From contig CAZRLO010000029.1 of assembly GCA_964600965.1 (NCBI GenBank), positions 1 through 26,845 of the forward strand: a DNA stretch of 26,845 nucleotides, in the 5' to 3' direction. The position numbers and the translations under genes are program-made. Below are positions 6,499-13,764 of the stretch, piece after piece. The notes under the pieces are model-generated. The model was given only the letters and a program-made list of their open reading frames with translations, did not search any database and was not told where the DNA came from. The DNA is from UBA5972 sp964600965 (GTDB taxonomy: Bacteria; Pseudomonadota; Alphaproteobacteria; Rhodobacterales; Rhodobacteraceae). Position 1 is the first letter of the stretch, and each line of letters begins with the position of its first letter.

Positions 6499-8391
6499 AT
6501 GCAGCGGCTGGCCCTTTTTATCGGTGCTCTGATCATCATGATCGCGGCTGCCGGTTCCTATCTTGGCGCGAACCTGATGGCCCAGTACATCGAACGCGGC
6601 ACCGCGCAAAAGGTTGCCGTCGCGCTGAACGGCGAGGGGTTGGACTGGGTTTCCGTGCGCACCGACGGGTTGTTCGTGCTGGTTTCCGGCCCGGCACCGG
6701 ACGAGGCCAGCCGGTTCCGATCGCTCAATATCGTGAAAAGCGTCGTAAACGACAAACGGGTCGTGGACGGGATCAACGTGGTCGACCCCGATGACTTGCG
6801 GCCGCCCCAATTTTCGCTTGAACTGTTGCGAAATGGCGATGGCATTTCGATCATCGGTCTGATCCCCGACGCGACAGGGCGGGCATTCGTACTGGATTCG
6901 ATCAAAAGCATCGACCACAAGGCCAGCGTCACCGACATGTTGGAAACCGCCGATTTCGCCGAACCCGAAGGCTGGACAGCCGCGGTCGATTACGGGCTGT
7001 CAGCATTGCGCGCGCTGCCGCGCTCAAAGATTTCGATCATGCCGAAAGGCGTGACCATCACGGCAATCACCGACAGCCAGGATGAAAAACAGCGGATCGA
7101 ACAGCAATTGACCGCCGACACGCCGCCGGAAATCACGGTGACGATGCAAATCAATGCGCCCCGACCGGTGATCACACCGTTCAGCCTGCGACTGATCCGG
7201 GACGAGGCCGGTACGCGGTTTGATTCCTGCTCGGCGGATACCGAAACGACGGTGGTGCGAATCCTCGACGCGGCCAGAATGGCCGGTCTGCCCGATGGTG
7301 GCACCTGCGATATCGGTCTTGGCGCGCCAACCCCACGTTGGGGCGAAGCAGCAGAGACCGCGATCCGCGCCGTGGCCGAACTGGGCGGCGGAAGCCTGAC
7401 ATTCTCGGACGCAGACATCACCATCGTCGCACCGGCAACGACCAACCAACGCGATTTCGACCGGATCATCTTTAATCTGGAACAAAGCCTGCCCGATGTC
7501 TTTTCGGTCCATGCGGTTCTGCCGCCGCGCCCGGTGATGGACGGCAGCGATGAGGTAGAAGCGCCTGAATTTCTGGCGACAAAAAGCCCCGAAGGACTGG
7601 TGCAGCTTACCGGTAGATTGCGCGACGTGCGCGCGCAGATTTCGGTTCACAATTTCGCCCAGGCGCAATTTGGCGGCGACAAGGTACATGACACCACCCG
7701 CATCGATCCGTCGTTGCCGGACGGATGGCCGTTGCGGGTGCTGGCGGGGCTGGAGGCGCTGGGCAAGTTGCGCAATGGTTCGTTGCTGGTGGAGCTCGAC
7801 ATGCTCGAAGTTCGCGGCGACGCGGACCGGCCCGAAGTCCGAACCGAAATCACCCAATTGCTGGGCGAAAGACTGGGCGATGCCTCGCATTTTCGCATCG
7901 CAATCACCTATCGCGAGGCGCTCAATCAAGCGGCGCAACTGCCAACGCCGGACGAATGTGTCGCCGCGATCAACGACATCCTCGCGCAAAAACAGATCGT
8001 CTTCGCGCCATCCTCGACGCGGATCGAAGGCGATGGGCTGGACGTGATTGAACACATTGCCGAAGCCATGACGGATTGCAGCGAAGTTCCAATGGAAATT
8101 GGCGGCCATACCGACAGTCAGGGCCGTGAATCGATGAACCAGACGCTGAGCCAGGCCCGGGCCGAGGCAGTGCTGGACGGATTGCTGAGCCTCGAAGTTT
8201 TGACCACTTTCCTGACCGCCAAGGGCTATGGTGAATCGACACCCATTGCCGACAACGACACCGAGGAAGGCCGACGGGCCAACCGGCGCATCGAGTTTCG
8301 CCTGATTTCGAGCGATATTGCGCCACCGGCGGCATCGGCGGAAACGGTCGGCGAACCCGAACAATCGGAGAATGACGATGGGCAGAACTGA
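6499..8391 (+). CDS. Large OmpA-family envelope protein with BON-like repeats
   Basis: The 630-aa protein has an uncleaved-looking N-terminal membrane anchor (about residues 5-27). A long periplasmic region follows, made of repeated alpha/beta units that resemble BON modules (for example VLVSGPAPDEASRFRSLN and VQLTGRLRDVRAQISVHNFA). It ends in an OmpA-type peptidoglycan-binding domain (about 490-610), with GGHTDSQGRESMNQTLSQAR near 535 and a GYGESTPIADNDTEEGRRAN stretch ending in an NRRIEF motif. The C-terminal tail is acidic and low in complexity. A weak GGAG (6481-6484) lies 14 nt before ATG 6499. The next gene overlaps its stop by 14 nt. I know of similar proteins in Rhodobacterales but of no established function. 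A link between inner membrane and cell wall is inferred from the architecture. Confidence 0.85.
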   Translation: MQRLALFIGALIIMIAAAGSYLGANLMAQYIERGTAQKVAVALNGEGLDWVSVRTDGLFVLVSGPAPDEASRFRSLNIVKSVVNDKRVVDGINVVDPDDLRPPQFSLELLRNGDGISIIGLIPDATGRAFVLDSIKSIDHKASVTDMLETADFAEPEGWTAAVDYGLSALRALPRSKISIMPKGVTITAITDSQDEKQRIEQQLTADTPPEITVTMQINAPRPVITPFSLRLIRDEAGTRFDSCSADTETTVVRILDAARMAGLPDGGTCDIGLGAPTPRWGEAAETAIRAVAELGGGSLTFSDADITIVAPATTNQRDFDRIIFNLEQSLPDVFSVHAVLPPRPVMDGSDEVEAPEFLATKSPEGLVQLTGRLRDVRAQISVHNFAQAQFGGDKVHDTTRIDPSLPDGWPLRVLAGLEALGKLRNGSLLVELDMLEVRGDADRPEVRTEITQLLGERLGDASHFRIAITYREALNQAAQLPTPDECVAAINDILAQKQIVFAPSSTRIEGDGLDVIEHIAEAMTDCSEVPMEIGGHTDSQGRESMNQTLSQARAEAVLDGLLSLEVLTTFLTAKGYGESTPIADNDTEEGRRANRRIEFRLISSDIAPPAASAETVGEPEQSENDDGQN

Positions 8392-8698
8392 ACTGATCAG
8401 CCTGATGGCGGTAATCCTGTTTCTGGCGTTCATGCTTGGATGGGCCGGGCATTGGCTGTTTCGACGCTTCAACCGCGTCGACACGTCGAACGTGGCCGAA
8501 TTGGACCACATGGCCAGCGCCCTTCACGAAGCCGAGGAAACCCGAGACGAGGCCATTGCCTATATGCAGGGTCGCGAGGGGGAACTGGCCGGACAACTTG
8601 GTCAGGCGCAGGCAGAATTGTCGGCGGCTATGGACGGCCTAGGCGAAGCCCGGCGCGAGGCCGCGGAACTGCGTACCTATATCGAGGAAAATTCCTGA
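8378..8698 (+). CDS. Small membrane-anchored coiled-coil protein
   Basis: The 106-aa protein has one N-terminal membrane helix (about residues 7-28) followed by RRFNR. The rest is a long charged helix rich in Glu, Ala and Gln, likely a coiled coil (about 38-104). ATG 8378 was chosen over the in-frame ATG 8372 because GGAG at 8367-8370 sits 7 nt before 8378 but only 1 nt before 8372. It overlaps the OmpA-family gene by 14 nt, so the two are translationally coupled and probably act together at the envelope. The family was not recognised. Confidence 0.8.
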   Translation: MGRTELISLMAVILFLAFMLGWAGHWLFRRFNRVDTSNVAELDHMASALHEAEETRDEAIAYMQGREGELAGQLGQAQAELSAAMDGLGEARREAAELRTYIEENS

Positions 8699-8898
8699 CG
8701 ACGCTGCTTTTGGCGCGGCGTTGCCCCGAAATTCGTGTGGGCCACCGGGACACGATCTTTGAACGACAAACCTTGCGCGGCGGGTTTTTTCGGCCCAACG
8801 TCTGGCGTTTCTGAAACACTGCGCCGGGCCGTGAACCTCATTTACCGAGGGCCCGAAAGACTGACCTTTCGCCATCAAACGGTTCAGGCCGGCTGGCG

Positions 8899-8988
8899 GA
8901 CCTCATCCCTGACACCCGCAGAGCAGCGCATCGTTGGGCCGTGGTCGGGTGAACCGGCGAAAGTTGGGTCCACTTTATCCTGACAAAG
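8899..8988 (+). repeat. Dispersed ~90-nt repeat, copy A (diverged)
   Basis: Aligned without gaps to the reverse complement of 17906-17995, this stretch matches at 67 of 90 positions by my hand count. Identity is strongest over the first 60 nt (shared blocks ATCCCTGAC, CATCG, CCGTGG, GTGAAC) and includes TTTAT near the end. CACCCG (8913-8918) can pair with CGGGTG (8946-8951) as a hairpin stem. Unlike copy B, it has no TATAAT upstream and no T tract downstream, so it may be a decayed copy. Confidence 0.7.
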
Positions 8989-9269
8989 CCGGTACGACGC
9001 CGATAGGTTTCGCCTTCCCCGGCCAATCGCCGTGCCGGGAGGCGGCCCAAAGAGGCGCGGCGGGCCCGCGCACCCCGGCCCGCGCAATCGGCAGGTCTCG
9101 AATCTTGGATAGAAGGCAGATACCTGCCAAGCGATGCGTCTCGGTTGTTCGGGACGCCGGTATTATCGGGTCAACGGTTCCGCGCCAACTGCGGCATTTT
9201 CATTTCGACCCGCCGCCTGCTGGAATTCGGGCGACGGCCGGTCATCAAATTCCGGGTTTCGGCCTGCTC

Positions 9270-9288
9270 AAAAAGCGTTGCGGCGCTT
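9270..9288 (-). terminator. Probable terminator of the moaE transcript
   Basis: On the minus strand AAGCG and CGCTT form a 5-bp stem (9284-9288 with 9273-9277) running into a T run over 9274-9270. Flanking G-U pairs could extend the stem. It lies 13-31 bp past the moaE stop, at the end of the uvrC-pgsA-moaD-moaE run. The stem is short. Confidence 0.45.
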
Positions 9289-9300
9289 CCGTTGACGGGA

Positions 9301-9738
9301 TCACGCCCAGCGATCCAGCGCCGCCTCGTCTTCGGACCGGCTGTCTACCCAACGTTCGCCCTGATCGGTAATTTCCTTTTTCCAGAACGGCGCGCGGGAT
9401 TTCAGATAGTCCATCAGAAACGCCGCCGCCTCGAACGCGTCCTTGCGGTGGGGTGCGGCGGTCGCGACCATCATGATCCGCTCGCCCGGTGCCATCGCAC
9501 CAAACCGGTGCAGGATCAGACAATCTGTCAGCTTCCATCTTGATCGCGCCCGGCTCTCGATCGTCGCAAGGGCGATTTCCGTCATCGCCGGATAGTGTTC
9601 GATCACAAGTTGGCGCAACGTCTGATCCGGGAGATCGCGCACCAGCCCGGTAAAGGTCACGATTGCCCCGGCGCCCTGCCCGAATCCGTCGAGAATGCCA
9701 GCAGGATCAAAATCGCCTTGCTGCACCAGCACCGTCAT
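9301..9738 (-). CDS. moaE: Molybdopterin synthase catalytic subunit MoaE
   Basis: The 145-aa large subunit of molybdopterin synthase inserts two sulfurs, delivered by MoaD, into precursor Z (cPMP) to make molybdopterin. Family motifs are GAGAIVTFTGLVRD near residue 23, the LVIEHYPAMTE segment, the central block HRFGAMAPGERIMMVATAAP followed by HR, and KSRAPFWKKE with the catalytic lysine region. Length is typical. The moaD stop (9740-9742) lies just 1 nt before its ATG, so the two subunits are made together. Confidence 0.94.
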   Translation of the reverse strand: MTVLVQQGDFDPAGILDGFGQGAGAIVTFTGLVRDLPDQTLRQLVIEHYPAMTEIALATIESRARSRWKLTDCLILHRFGAMAPGERIMMVATAAPHRKDAFEAAAFLMDYLKSRAPFWKKEITDQGERWVDSRSEDEAALDRWA

Positions 9739-9739
9739 T

Positions 9740-9994
9740 TCATCCGCCGGTCATCGGTGGGAAAAACGCAACTTCGCTGGCGTCCGCCAGTGGCGCGTCC
9801 AGTTCGACCAGATTCTGATCGACCGCAGCACGGATCGCCCCAAGATCGGAAAATGCCAAAGCATAACGCTCCTCGCGCGCGGTCAGTTCGCGGATCAGGT
9901 CCGCCACGGTCGGCGCATCGGTCCTCAGCGTTTCGCGGGGCACCCCGATACGTTCGCGTAACCAAGCGAAATATAGAACATCAATGGTCGTCAT
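9740..9994 (-). CDS. moaD: Molybdopterin synthase sulfur-carrier subunit MoaD
   Basis: The 84-aa ubiquitin-like protein ends in the diagnostic Gly-Gly (FFPPMTGG), whose terminal glycine is thiocarboxylated to donate sulfur to MoaE. I placed the start at ATG 9992-9994 (MTTIDVLYFAWLRERIG), which matches the usual N-terminus. The frame stays open further upstream into pgsA, but that part is antisense-phase sequence of a real gene. The start overlaps the pgsA stop by one base (TAATG), and moaE follows after 1 nt. Confidence 0.93.
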   Translation of the reverse strand: MTTIDVLYFAWLRERIGVPRETLRTDAPTVADLIRELTAREERYALAFSDLGAIRAAVDQNLVELDAPLADASEVAFFPPMTGG

Positions 9995-10704
9995 TAACGG
10001 TCGTCCAGAAACGGCAACGACTTGCGAAAATAGTCCAGACCGGTGATCAGGGTCAAAACGGCGGCGCCCCAAAGCAGGGCGACGCCAGTGTTATAGGAGG
10101 CGATCCAGCCATAATATTTCCAGCGCAGGCCAAACTCGTCCACTTCGTTACCCGCCAGAACCTCCTGGACGAACGACCTTTCCATCGCAAAAGAGACGAT
10201 GGCAAAGTAGTGTTCAAACAGCAGGACCGAAAACAAGACCGCAACCGCGGCCATCTGGATCGCGGTCTTCCATTTTGCAATTCTGGTCACGGCAAGCGCG
10301 TGGGCCTGTTCGCCAAGAAACTCGCGCAGGCCGGAAATGAACACTTCCCGCAGAATGATGATCATGATCGGCGTGATCAGAATCCAATCGCCAACCAGCG
10401 TGTTTGCAGGGGTCGGAAAAACGATGACCCGGCCATCGCGGAAAAACAGGATTGCCAGCATCACCAGCGCGATCATGGTCATCGCTTTGTCCGCAATCGG
10501 GTCAAGCATGCGACCGAACGCGCTGACCTGTTTCCAGCGCCGTGCAATGACGCCGTCAAAATAATCGGTAAACGCCGCAGCCAGAAACAGCGTCAATGCC
10601 CCCCAGTCGGACCAGGGTCGGGGCAGGATTTCATAGACCAACACCAATGCCGGTGCCGCCAGAAGCCGCAATATGGTCAGGGTGTTGGGCAGGTTCCAGC
10701 GCAT
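9994..10704 (-). CDS. pgsA: CDP-diacylglycerol-glycerol-3-phosphate 3-phosphatidyltransferase
   Basis: The 236-aa membrane enzyme makes phosphatidylglycerol phosphate from CDP-diacylglycerol and glycerol-3-phosphate, the committed step to phosphatidylglycerol and cardiolipin. The CDP-alcohol phosphotransferase signature is complete: D47, D50-G51, A54-R55, G64, D68 and D72. The N-terminal MRWNLPNTLTILRLLAAP is characteristic. Length is somewhat above the usual ~185-200 aa because of an insertion after residue 90 and a longer C-terminal part. It sits 42 bp downstream of uvrC and overlaps moaD by one base. Confidence 0.92.
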   Translation of the reverse strand: MRWNLPNTLTILRLLAAPALVLVYEILPRPWSDWGALTLFLAAAFTDYFDGVIARRWKQVSAFGRMLDPIADKAMTMIALVMLAILFFRDGRVIVFPTPANTLVGDWILITPIMIIILREVFISGLREFLGEQAHALAVTRIAKWKTAIQMAAVAVLFSVLLFEHYFAIVSFAMERSFVQEVLAGNEVDEFGLRWKYYGWIASYNTGVALLWGAAVLTLITGLDYFRKSLPFLDDR

Positions 10705-10746
10705 TTCTTGGTCCGTTGATCAGATATCCGGTGTCAACCTAGACGT

Positions 10747-12654
10747 TCAACCGCGCTCATGGAAGAAGGCATATACCGTTTCCGCCAGCGCGCCGGATAT
10801 TCCCGTGACCGATTTGAGGTCCGCCAGACCCGCGCGTGCCACCGCCTTGGCCGATCCGAAGTGCTGCAGCAACGCCCGCTTTCGCGATGCGCCGACTCCC
10901 GGGACCTCGTCCAACGGCGTCGCGCCCAGCGCCTTGCTGCGCTTGGCACGGTGGGCCCCGATGGCAAAACGGTGGGCCTCGTCGCGCAGACGTTGAACGA
11001 AATAGAGCACCGGATCTTTGTGGCGCAGGGCAAACGGCCGCTGACCGGGGCGATGAAATTCCTCTTTTCCCGCGTCACGATCCAGTCCCTTGGCAACCCC
11101 GATGAAAGGTACGTCGCGAATGCCCAGTTCGCCCAGAATGCCGGCAACCGCCGAGACCTGCCCGGCGCCGCCGTCGATCAGCAACAAATCGGGCCAATTG
11201 CCACTGGTGCGGTCAGGGTCTTCGGTCAACAGGCGCTTGAAACGTCGGTTCAGGACCTCGCGCATCATGCCGAAATCATCGCCGGGTGTCAGGTTTTCGG
11301 ATTTGATGTTGAATTTCCGGTAGGCCGATTTCACGAACCCCTCGGGCCCGGCGACGATCATGCCACCGACGGCGTTGCTGCCCTGAATGTGGGAATTGTC
11401 GTATACTTCGATCCTTTGCGGAGGTGCGTCGAGCTCCAGCGCATCCGCGATTCCTGCCAGCAACCGGGCCTGGGTCGTGGTTTCGGCCAATCGGCGGCCC
11501 AGCGATTCGCGGGCGTTGCGGGCGGCGTTTTCCACCAGTTCGGCCTTTTCGCCACGCTGCGGCACAATGATTTCGACCTTGGCTCCGCGTTTTTCGCTTA
11601 ACGCTTCGCGCATCAGGTCGGCATCCTCGATTGCGCCGGAGACCAGAATCAGCCGTGGCGGCGGGCGGTTCGCGTAAAACTGACCCAGAAACGCTTCGAG
11701 CACCTCGCCCGATTCCGCCCCGGCGCCGGTGCGTGGGAAATAGGCGCGATTGCCCCAATTCTGGTTGGCGCGAATGAAAAATACCTGCACGCAGGCATGA
11801 CCCCCCTCTTCGGCAAGCGCCACGATGTCGGCTTCGGCCACCTTCTGCGGGTTGATGCCCTGCGAGGACTGGACTTGTGTCAGGGCGCGAATGCGGTCCC
11901 GCAACGCCGCCGCCCGCTCGAACGCCATCGCCGCGCTTGCCGCGTTCATTTCGGCGGCCAGATCGGCTTGAATCCGGGTGGTTCGCCCGTTCAGGAACCG
12001 CACCGCATCCGCGACCAGCGCGGCGTAGTCGGCTTCGGATATGCGCCCGACGCAAGGGGCAGAGCATCGGGCGATCTGATAAAGCAGGCAGGGCCGGGTC
12101 CGGGCCGAGAACATCGCGTCCGAACAATTCCGCAACAGAAAAACCCGCTGCAACTGGTTGAGCGTACGGTTGACCGCACCGGCCGAAGCGAAGGGACCGA
12201 AATACGCGCCCTTTTCGCTGCGCTTGCCGCGATGTTTCTTGATCTGCGGAAAGGTGTGTTCGCCGGATACCAGAATATTGGGAAAGCTCTTGTCGTCGCG
12301 CAGCAGGACATTGTAGCGCGGCTTCAGTTGCTTGATGAGGTTCTGTTCCAGCAACAACGCCTCGGTCTCGGTCCGGGTGGTCAGGAACATCATCGACGCC
12401 GTCGCCGCGACCATTTTTGCGATCCGCGCGCTGTGCCCGCCTTCGCGCGCATAAGACGAAACGCGTTTTTTCAGGTTGCGGGCCTTGCCGACATAAAGTA
12501 CCGCGCCACCTGCATCGAGCATTCGATACACGCCGGGGCTGTTATCCAGCGTTTTCAGGTAATTCGCGACCAGCGCGTGTCCACGCGCCCTGGTTCCGGC
12601 GCGCGATGCCAATCCTTCCTCGTCATAGTTTTCGGGCCCGGTCGTCTTGATCAT
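10747..12654 (-). CDS. uvrC: Excinuclease ABC subunit C UvrC
   Basis: The 635-aa nuclease makes both incisions in nucleotide excision repair with UvrAB. Domains in order: an N-terminal GIY-YIG nuclease (SPGVYRMLDAGGAVLYVGKA from residue 39), a Cys cluster (CLLYQIARCSAPC), a UVR segment (about 205-240), an RNase H-like endonuclease half with IEVYDNSHIQGSNAVGGMIV and LLLIDGGAGQVSA, and C-terminal helix-hairpin-helix repeats (LDEVPGVGASRKRALLQHFG, LKSVTGISGALAETVYAF). AGGA lies 8 nt before ATG 12652-12654. The pair uvrC-pgsA is conserved in many proteobacteria. Confidence 0.95.
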   Translation of the reverse strand: MIKTTGPENYDEEGLASRAGTRARGHALVANYLKTLDNSPGVYRMLDAGGAVLYVGKARNLKKRVSSYAREGGHSARIAKMVAATASMMFLTTRTETEALLLEQNLIKQLKPRYNVLLRDDKSFPNILVSGEHTFPQIKKHRGKRSEKGAYFGPFASAGAVNRTLNQLQRVFLLRNCSDAMFSARTRPCLLYQIARCSAPCVGRISEADYAALVADAVRFLNGRTTRIQADLAAEMNAASAAMAFERAAALRDRIRALTQVQSSQGINPQKVAEADIVALAEEGGHACVQVFFIRANQNWGNRAYFPRTGAGAESGEVLEAFLGQFYANRPPPRLILVSGAIEDADLMREALSEKRGAKVEIIVPQRGEKAELVENAARNARESLGRRLAETTTQARLLAGIADALELDAPPQRIEVYDNSHIQGSNAVGGMIVAGPEGFVKSAYRKFNIKSENLTPGDDFGMMREVLNRRFKRLLTEDPDRTSGNWPDLLLIDGGAGQVSAVAGILGELGIRDVPFIGVAKGLDRDAGKEEFHRPGQRPFALRHKDPVLYFVQRLRDEAHRFAIGAHRAKRSKALGATPLDEVPGVGASRKRALLQHFGSAKAVARAGLADLKSVTGISGALAETVYAFFHERG

Positions 12655-12733
12655 GCGTCATATCCTAATGTGATTCTACGCGGGCATTTTAAGTTTCGCC
12701 ACCAAAAGCAAGGAAAAACCTGTCCACCAATCC

Positions 12734-12742
12734 TGTGGATAA
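12734..12742 (-). promoter_or_regulatory. Consensus DnaA box
   Basis: TGTGGATAA on the plus strand is the exact complement of the DnaA box TTATCCACA. A looser match, TGGGGAGAA (7 of 9), lies just downstream near 12747. The boxes flank an AT-rich stretch. One perfect box can occur by chance or serve gene regulation, so this alone does not make an origin. Confidence 0.55.
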
Positions 12743-12803
12743 GTCTGGGGAGAAAATGGCGGAATCTCGAATTTTTTGTTTCAGAAGGGGGATTTCTTGG
12801 ATA

Positions 12804-12820
12804 TGCCCAATTTTTGGGCA
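12804..12820. repeat. Perfect inverted repeat in the AT-rich island
   Basis: TGCCCAA (12804-12810) pairs with TTGGGCA (12814-12820) around TTT. It could be an operator dyad or a small hairpin. On the plus strand GTTTTG follows, too weak to call a terminator. Confidence 0.5.
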
Positions 12821-12966
12821 GTTTTGTAACCTATTGAAACAACGCCGAAAAATTATTGATATTTTCCAAATTCTTGATTTCATTAACAAAAATTGGACGT
12901 TCGGTAAACGGCGCTGGTCGGCGTGGAAAACGCGTGGTGAAACCCTTGCGAAGGCGACAGCGACAT

Positions 12967-13752
12967 CTATTCGACCCCCAGGACGTCCGGGGTCTGCCAC
13001 GCCAGATGTTGGCCTGCATCGATGCACAGCAATTGGCCGGTAAGTGCGGGTGAATCCAGTATAAACGCCATGGCCGCGACAATATCGGCGGGGTTGCTGC
13101 CGCGTCCCAGGATCGTCGCGCCGCGCTGATTGGCGAAATGCTTAGCCGATTGCCGCGCCCCCTGCATCGTCGGCCCCGGACCAATTGCGTTGACTCGGAT
13201 TTGCGGCGCCAGCGCCCGCGCCGCGGTCTGCGTGAACGCCCAAAGCCCCATCTTGGCGATGGTATAGCTCATGAATTCCGGCGTCAGCTTTCGCACGCGC
13301 TGGTCGATCATGTTGATCACGCAGGCCTTGGAAATCGGCTCGCCGTGATCGTCGGTTTGCGCATCGGGTGCCTGCGCCGCGAAGTTCTGCGTCAGAACGA
13401 AGGGCGCGCGCAGATTGCTTTCCAGATGCCGGTCCCAGCTTTCACGGGTCGCGGTCGTGATCGTGTCATATTCAAAAACCGAAGCATTGTTGATCAGGAT
13501 GCCAAGCGGCGCGCCCAGCGCGTCCGCCGCCCGCCCGACCAGCGCCTGGGATTCCGGCTCGTTCAGCAGATCGGCCCGAAGGATTTCGACGCGAACCCCG
13601 TGATCGGCGATTTCGACGGCGGTGGCCTCGGCCTCGTCGGCGGCACCAACGTAGTGCAGGGCAATATCATGCCCGCGTTGCGCCAATCCCAGCGCCATGG
13701 CCCGACCCAGCCGTCGCGCGCCGCCGGTCACCAGTGCTGGGCCTTTGATCAT
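12967..13752 (-). CDS. SDR oxidoreductase of pteridine reductase (PTR1/FolM) type
   Basis: The 261-aa short-chain dehydrogenase has a Rossmann start VTGGARRLGRAMA with the TGxxRRxG variant typical of pteridine reductases that use NADPH. NNAS follows at 88-91. The usual catalytic Ser is replaced by Asp: D150, Y163 and K167 have exactly the 13- and 4-residue spacing of the PTR1 triad (Asp181, Tyr194, Lys198 in Leishmania). It therefore probably reduces a dihydropterin or dihydrofolate, which is inference by motif. AGGA overlapping the end of the exchanger gene precedes the start, and the gap is only 12 bp, so the two are coupled. Confidence 0.82.
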   Translation of the reverse strand: MIKGPALVTGGARRLGRAMALGLAQRGHDIALHYVGAADEAEATAVEIADHGVRVEILRADLLNEPESQALVGRAADALGAPLGILINNASVFEYDTITTATRESWDRHLESNLRAPFVLTQNFAAQAPDAQTDDHGEPISKACVINMIDQRVRKLTPEFMSYTIAKMGLWAFTQTAARALAPQIRVNAIGPGPTMQGARQSAKHFANQRGATILGRGSNPADIVAAMAFILDSPALTGQLLCIDAGQHLAWQTPDVLGVE

Positions 13753-13764
13753 CTGTGCATCCTT

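Larger units (their letters stand above)
8699..9300. other. 602-bp gene-free region
   Basis: No convincing gene is seen between the coiled-coil gene and moaE. The short open frames here lack ribosome binding sites and recognisable products. The region holds a diverged repeat copy (8899-8988), a GC-rich patch with the palindrome GCGGGCCCGC (9060-9069), competing short hairpins at 9090-9128, and a terminator-like hairpin for moaE (9270-9288). AAACC (8768-8772) and GGTTT (8783-8787), followed by more T, could be a weak terminator for the upstream genes. Confidence 0.6.
12655..12966. other. AT-rich intergenic island upstream of uvrC
   Basis: This 312-bp gap has no gene. It is visibly richer in A and T than anything else in the window, mainly from 12765 to 12900. 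A perfect DnaA box lies at its uvrC-proximal side, a 7-bp hairpin in the middle, and a one-mismatch DnaA-like site (TTTTCCACG on the minus strand, 12922-12930) at the far side. It must carry the uvrC promoter if uvrC is not read through from the upstream gene. No convincing -35/-10 pair was settled on. Confidence 0.6.

Noticed and set aside
7024..8511. 495-codon minus-strand frame under the OmpA-family gene
   Set aside because: It is a long antisense shadow with biased composition, no ribosome binding site and no recognisable domain.
9088..9128. Possible tRNA, prompted by GGTCTCGAATC
   Set aside because: The T-loop consensus is imperfect and no acceptor stem, D-arm or anticodon arm could be built around it.
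12734..12742. Calling the AT-rich island a proven chromosomal origin
   Set aside because: Only one perfect DnaA box is present, and none of the usual alphaproteobacterial origin neighbours (dnaA, hemE, parAB, gidA) is in the window.
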